Shown in pieces: positions 39,387-41,492 of a stretch of 41,492 nucleotides of DNA; the stretch's first letter is position 1, and every line of letters begins with the position of its first letter. Both the position numbers and the translations under genes were made by a program. The stretch lies in IMG/VR virus record IMGVR_UViG_3300032282_006987, positions 1 to 41,492 of that record. One strand, given 5' to 3'. Origin of the DNA: a virus. The notes under the pieces were generated by a model that saw only the letters and a program-made list of their open reading frames with translations, was not told where the DNA came from and did not search any database.

Positions 39387-39414
39387 TTGACATATAATGA
39401 TATATATTTAATGT
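39387..39414 (+). promoter_or_regulatory. Weak putative promoter inside the tRNA array
   Basis: TTGACA (39387-39392) then TAATGT (39409-39414) after 16 bases, before tRNA-Gln. The -10 is a poor match. Confidence 0.35.
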
Positions 39415-39425
39415 AATCACATTAT

Positions 39426-39500
39426 TGTCCCTTGGTGTAATTGGCAACACAGCTGACTTTGACTCAGCTATTTCTGGTTCAAATCCAGAAGGGACAGCCA
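39426..39500 (+). tRNA. tRNA-Gln(UUG)
   Basis: Acceptor TGTCCCT/AGGGACA, anticodon arm GCTGA-CTTTGAC-TCAGC, T-arm TCTGG-TTCAAAT-CCAGA, discriminator G, CCA encoded. Confidence 0.95.
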
Positions 39501-39506
39501 ACTTTT

Positions 39507-39698
39507 TAGCGTCGGTGTGGAAGGACACACAGTAGATTCGTTTCGTCTGGCACAGGAAAGTTGATTGTGTTGCATTCACTATATACAAGTACTGCGAACA
39601 ATGAGATATATAACGGCTATTAGCGAAACTAGATCGTATCTAATAGAGAATGCTGTATCACGCATAAAGCCAGAGTTGGTATCAAGTCCAACACGCTA
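39507..39698 (+). ncRNA. Inter-tRNA unit 12, 192-base RNA with tRNA-like ends
   Basis: TAGCGT (39507-39512) pairs with ACGCTA (39693-39698). The 3' strand is stacked directly on a T-arm-like GTTGG/CCAAC (39675-39692, eight-base loop), and the 5' side carries GTGTG-GAAGGA-CACAC (39515-39530). CTATTAG/CTAATAG (39617-39646) folds in the middle. The layout recalls a tRNA or tmRNA with a long insert, but no CCA follows and no tag frame is evident. Confidence 0.45.
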
Positions 39699-39707
39699 TT
39701 TATTCTT

Positions 39708-39887
39708 ATGGTTGTAATACGCAGAGCAGTTGATAAAAATAAATCATATACTGTTATATTCCTAAAAGGTGAAGAACCTAAATGGATAATTACCAGTGAT
39801 TATGAACATGCTCGTATTTTACAGATATACAAGCAAGATAGAAAATATAAAGGTATAATAAACGATTTTAATGATTTTGATTTATAA
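39708..39887 (+). CDS. 59-residue protein inside the tRNA array
   Basis: ATG at 39708 opens 59 codons ending at TAA 39885-39887, ten bases after unit 12 and three before tRNA-Ile. The product begins MVVIRRAVDKNKSYTVIFL and has a beta-beta-alpha look (KGEEPKWIITSDYEHARIL), basic at the start and acidic at the end. No family is recognised. Frame and composition look like a real small phage gene. Confidence 0.55.
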   Translation: MVVIRRAVDKNKSYTVIFLKGEEPKWIITSDYEHARILQIYKQDRKYKGIINDFNDFDL

Positions 39888-39890
39888 TAT

Positions 39891-39965
39891 GGTGTGGTAG
39901 AACAATGGTAGTTTAGCATCTTGATAAGGTGAAGGTTGTGGGTTCGACTCCCACCCGCACCACCA
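39891..39965 (+). tRNA. tRNA-Ile(GAU)
   Basis: Acceptor GGTGTGG/CCGCACC with one T-G, anticodon loop TTGATAA, T-arm GTGGG-TTCGACT-CCCAC, CCA encoded. Confidence 0.92.
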
Positions 39966-40129
39966 TCTAGCCCGAATCATCCATCTCTTATGTAAAAATA
40001 ATGACGGACTCAATCTGAAACTACAGATGATGCTATATGACGATATAGCTAGGGCAATCTTTTATATGCGACTTTTAATTACGGCGAATCTGCCGTAATT
40101 AAACAAAATAAAAAAAGAATCAATAACAC
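39966..40129 (+). ncRNA. Structured gap between tRNA-Ile and the last promoter
   Basis: No gene. GCCC (39969-39972) can pair with GGGC (40052-40055) around ATCATC/GATGAT and a perfect GCTATAT-GACG-ATATAGC hairpin (40032-40049). A perfect 12-bp hairpin follows at 40074-40103, but A-rich rather than T-rich sequence comes after it, so it is not a classical terminator for + transcription. Confidence 0.4.
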
Positions 40130-40157
40130 TTGACATTTAATAAAAATAGTGTAGAGT
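40130..40157 (+). promoter_or_regulatory. Promoter TTGACA-N16-TAGAGT before tRNA-Ala
   Basis: TTGACA (40130-40135) and TAGAGT (40152-40157), the same sub-type as 35518-35545. It would serve tRNA-Ala, tRNA-Val and perhaps the Nudix gene. Confidence 0.65.
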
Positions 40158-40178
40158 TTAGATAGTTAAATATTTTAT

Positions 40179-40254
40179 GGGCTAGTATCTCAGTTGGTAG
40201 AGAAGCTGCTTTGCAAGCAGAAGGTCGCAGGTTCGATCCCTGTCTGGTCCACCA
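40179..40254 (+). tRNA. tRNA-Ala(UGC)
   Basis: Acceptor GGGCTAG/CTGGTCC with two G-U pairs, anticodon loop TTTGCAA, CCA encoded. D-arm and T-arm blocks (40183-40203, 40224-40245) are identical to tRNA-Gly(UCC) at 36239. Confidence 0.94.
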
Positions 40255-40260
40255 TTTTAC

Positions 40261-40336
40261 ACCGAGTTAGCACAGTGGCTAATGCACTTCGTTTACATCG
40301 AAGCTATCAGGGGTTCGAGTCCCTTACTCGGTACCA
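40261..40336 (+). tRNA. tRNA-Val(UAC)
   Basis: Acceptor ACCGAGT/ACTCGGT, anticodon arm CTTCG-TTTACAT-CGAAG, T-loop TTCGAGT, CCA encoded. It is the last tRNA in the window. Confidence 0.94.
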
Positions 40337-40364
40337 TTTCAATTGTTCTATATATTTATAGTAT

Positions 40365-40757
40365 ATGATTAAATTAAAAGATTTATTGCCAGAATCACCA
40401 TTTGCAGTGTTTGTTTTAGCCAAAGCAAGTGATGGATATGCAGCCACAACTCGTGCAGCAGACCGCAATGAACAAGGAAAAATTGGATTGCCGGGTGGAA
40501 AAGTTGATATTGGTGAAAATCCAGTTGAAGCAGCAACTAGAGAATCTAATGAAGAAGGATGGCAAGTTGATATAACAAATACAACACCCATTCATAAACA
40601 ATTGGTTGATGGAAAAATGGTATATTGGTATGCCGGAGAAAATGCAGTAAAGTTAAATAATTTTAAAGAAAAAGGTAGAATATCACCAATAGTTGCAACT
40701 ATTGAACAAATTTTATCTTCTGGTTACGGAAATGAAAATCTAAAACACTTAGTATAA
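40365..40757 (+). CDS. Nudix hydrolase
   Basis: This 130-residue protein carries a complete Nudix box, starting GKVDIGE near residue 45 and ending RESNEEGW near 65 (G-x5-E-x7-R-E-S-x-E-E-G-W). It hydrolyses a nucleoside diphosphate linked to another group. The preceding KIGLPGG is the family's lead-in strand. Phage Nudix proteins can clean dNTP pools, remove NAD or ADP-ribose derivatives, or decap RNA. Nothing here tells which. It starts 28 bases after tRNA-Val and probably shares the promoter at 40130. Confidence 0.9.
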   Translation: MIKLKDLLPESPFAVFVLAKASDGYAATTRAADRNEQGKIGLPGGKVDIGENPVEAATRESNEEGWQVDITNTTPIHKQLVDGKMVYWYAGENAVKLNNFKEKGRISPIVATIEQILSSGYGNENLKHLV

Positions 40758-40851
40758 CAAGTGCTTGAAACTTGTTCGTTCATATGTTTTCGTAAAAGTA
40801 TATCAACAGAAGCAGTGTATTGGTTCAATCGTTAGTTCTTTTGCGTAAAAA

Positions 40852-40964
40852 GACAAATTTTTGCACAATTGAGGGTAGCCCCTTGAGTGGTGACGTATAC
40901 TCGAAACACGTCAAAATTTTTGTCGGTTGAAAAATAGTTCAAATATTTTGTTCGGAATTTGAAC
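40852..40964 (+). other. Structured gap upstream of HNH gene
   Basis: GACAAA (40852-40857) pairs with TTTGTC (40919-40924) around GGG/CCC and TGACGT/ACGTCA (40891-40913). GTTCAAAT (40937-40944) and ATTTGAAC (40957-40964) form an 8-bp inverted repeat before the HNH start. Possible regulatory RNA or operator; no gene in 40758-40985. Confidence 0.3.
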
Positions 40965-40985
40965 CTGCCATATACTTATTGATAT

Positions 40986-41492
40986 ATGACAATACTCCAA
41001 CAAGAAATATTACGACTTCGCAACGAAGGAAAAACATACACAGAAATTCAAAAAATTTTGAATTGCTCAAAAGGAACAATTGCATATAATTGCTCGAAGG
41101 GGCAGAAGCAGAAAACCAAAAACAGAAATGCAAGACATTCTACACGGCGCGGGGCTCTGTATAAGAAAATACAAGGATTTTGCTATAATTATGGTAAAAA
41201 CAGCCCAAACAGAAAAAATTATCCATTGCTGAAACAGGCAGATGTAGAAAAAAAGATAGGAAAAAGTCCAATCTGTTATTTGACAGGAGAGCCGATTGAT
41301 TTACAAGATATGCCCAAATATTCTTTGGATCACATCGTTCCTTTATCAAAGGGTGGACAGTCTACATTGGAAAATATGGGATTGGCGCTGAAAAAAGCCA
41401 ACCAAGCAAAATCAGACTTGACAAAAGAAGAATTCTTCGCATTATGTGTAAAAGTTCTACAACATAATAGTTATAGAGTAGAGAAAATTTAG
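40986..41492 (+). CDS. Free-standing HNH endonuclease with N-terminal helix-turn-helix
   Basis: This 168-residue protein ends at the window edge with its stop present. Residues 8-35 look like a resolvase-type helix-turn-helix (RLRNEGKTYTEIQKILNCSKGTI). The HNH core is in the C-terminal half: CYLTGEPID, then YSLDHIVPLSKGG with the catalytic His, and NMGLALKKANQAKSDLT with the second half of the motif, as in phage homing endonucleases. A basic Lys/Asn-rich linker (about 38-75) joins them and may bind DNA. It probably inserted at the edge of the tRNA array as a selfish element. Confidence 0.88.
   Translation: MTILQQEILRLRNEGKTYTEIQKILNCSKGTIAYNCSKGQKQKTKNRNARHSTRRGALYKKIQGFCYNYGKNSPNRKNYPLLKQADVEKKIGKSPICYLTGEPIDLQDMPKYSLDHIVPLSKGGQSTLENMGLALKKANQAKSDLTKEEFFALCVKVLQHNSYRVEKI

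Noticed and set aside
36135-39588. Minus-strand frames overlapping tRNAs (36135-36383, 38233-38448, 39337-39588)
   Set aside because: Strings such as GFEPR and GSNLRH are the usual false proteins read from the antisense of tRNA T-arms.
36715-39698. CRISPR array in the repeat-like tRNA region
   Set aside because: There is no regular direct repeat; the recurring words are tRNA T-arms and AT-rich separators.
38397-39698. Calling the array RNAs GOLLD, ROOL or tmRNA
   Set aside because: Location and size are suggestive, but I could not recognise any defining sequence of those families by eye.
40307-40591. Minus-strand frame over tRNA-Val and the Nudix gene
   Set aside because: Antisense of a tRNA and of a complete Nudix gene; its end carries the typical tRNA-antisense string RVRDSNP.

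Overview
The window is a piece of a large, AT-rich tailed-phage genome of the T4-like type, in my reading. Support comes from the T4-type core set: an RNase H-like 5' nuclease, a DnaB-family helicase, class I ribonucleotide reductase (nrdB, nrdA), family B DNA polymerase, sliding clamp, clamp loader ATPase, rIIA and rIIB, plus phage structural-type proteins, a holin, a free-standing HNH endonuclease and a large tRNA array. Nearly everything lies on the + strand; one 540-residue gene of unknown function is on the - strand. The host cannot be read from the sequence, but lipoproteins, curli-type secretion and sugar-transfer genes point to a diderm bacterium.

Layout. 1-5246: replication and nucleotide genes. 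5333-6570: two lysine-rich small proteins of phage structural type. 6659-9633: a MoxR/CobS-like AAA+ ATPase paired with a protein joining an HExxH motif to a VWA domain. 9705-13217: rIIA and rIIB. 13270-14327: small unknown genes. 14324-20922: a tightly coupled sugar cassette (two-domain glycosyltransferase, short nucleotide-sugar dehydrogenase-like protein, FkbM methyltransferase, GT10-like protein with a second GT23-like part, a second FkbM methyltransferase, a QueC-like PP-loop protein). 21296-26032: polynucleotide kinase, DNA polymerase, clamp and clamp loader. 26040-29415: a 2H-phosphoesterase-like protein, the - strand unknown gene and an RNA ligase. 29498-35210: a curli-like export cassette (CsgF, CsgG, curlin-like fibre) linked to a FecR-domain protein, a CHASE2 adenylate cyclase and a glycine-zipper lipoprotein. 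35301-36234: a small transcript, a structured leader and a holin. 36239-40336: 22 canonical or near-canonical tRNA genes plus one odd one, all with encoded CCA. 40365-41492: a Nudix hydrolase and an HNH endonuclease.

Two things stand out. The first is the curli/FecR/cyclase cassette, which I do not know from any phage. The second is the tRNA array: most gaps between its tRNAs hold a separate RNA-like unit closed by its own 6-16 bp helix, starting a few bases after the preceding CCA and ending a few bases before the next gene. Several of these carry a tRNA T-arm but no CCA. Some of the true tRNAs are also odd (class II tRNA-Cys, altered elbow loops, a six-base anticodon loop). With a kinase, a 2H-type protein and an RNA ligase in the same window, tRNA supply and tRNA repair look like a main investment of this phage.

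Transcription signals: intrinsic terminators follow several gene blocks, and a recurrent promoter (TTGAC[AT], about 16 bases, then CATAGT-like or TAGAGT) precedes many of them. In several cases it lies so close to the start codon that the mRNA would be leaderless or nearly so.
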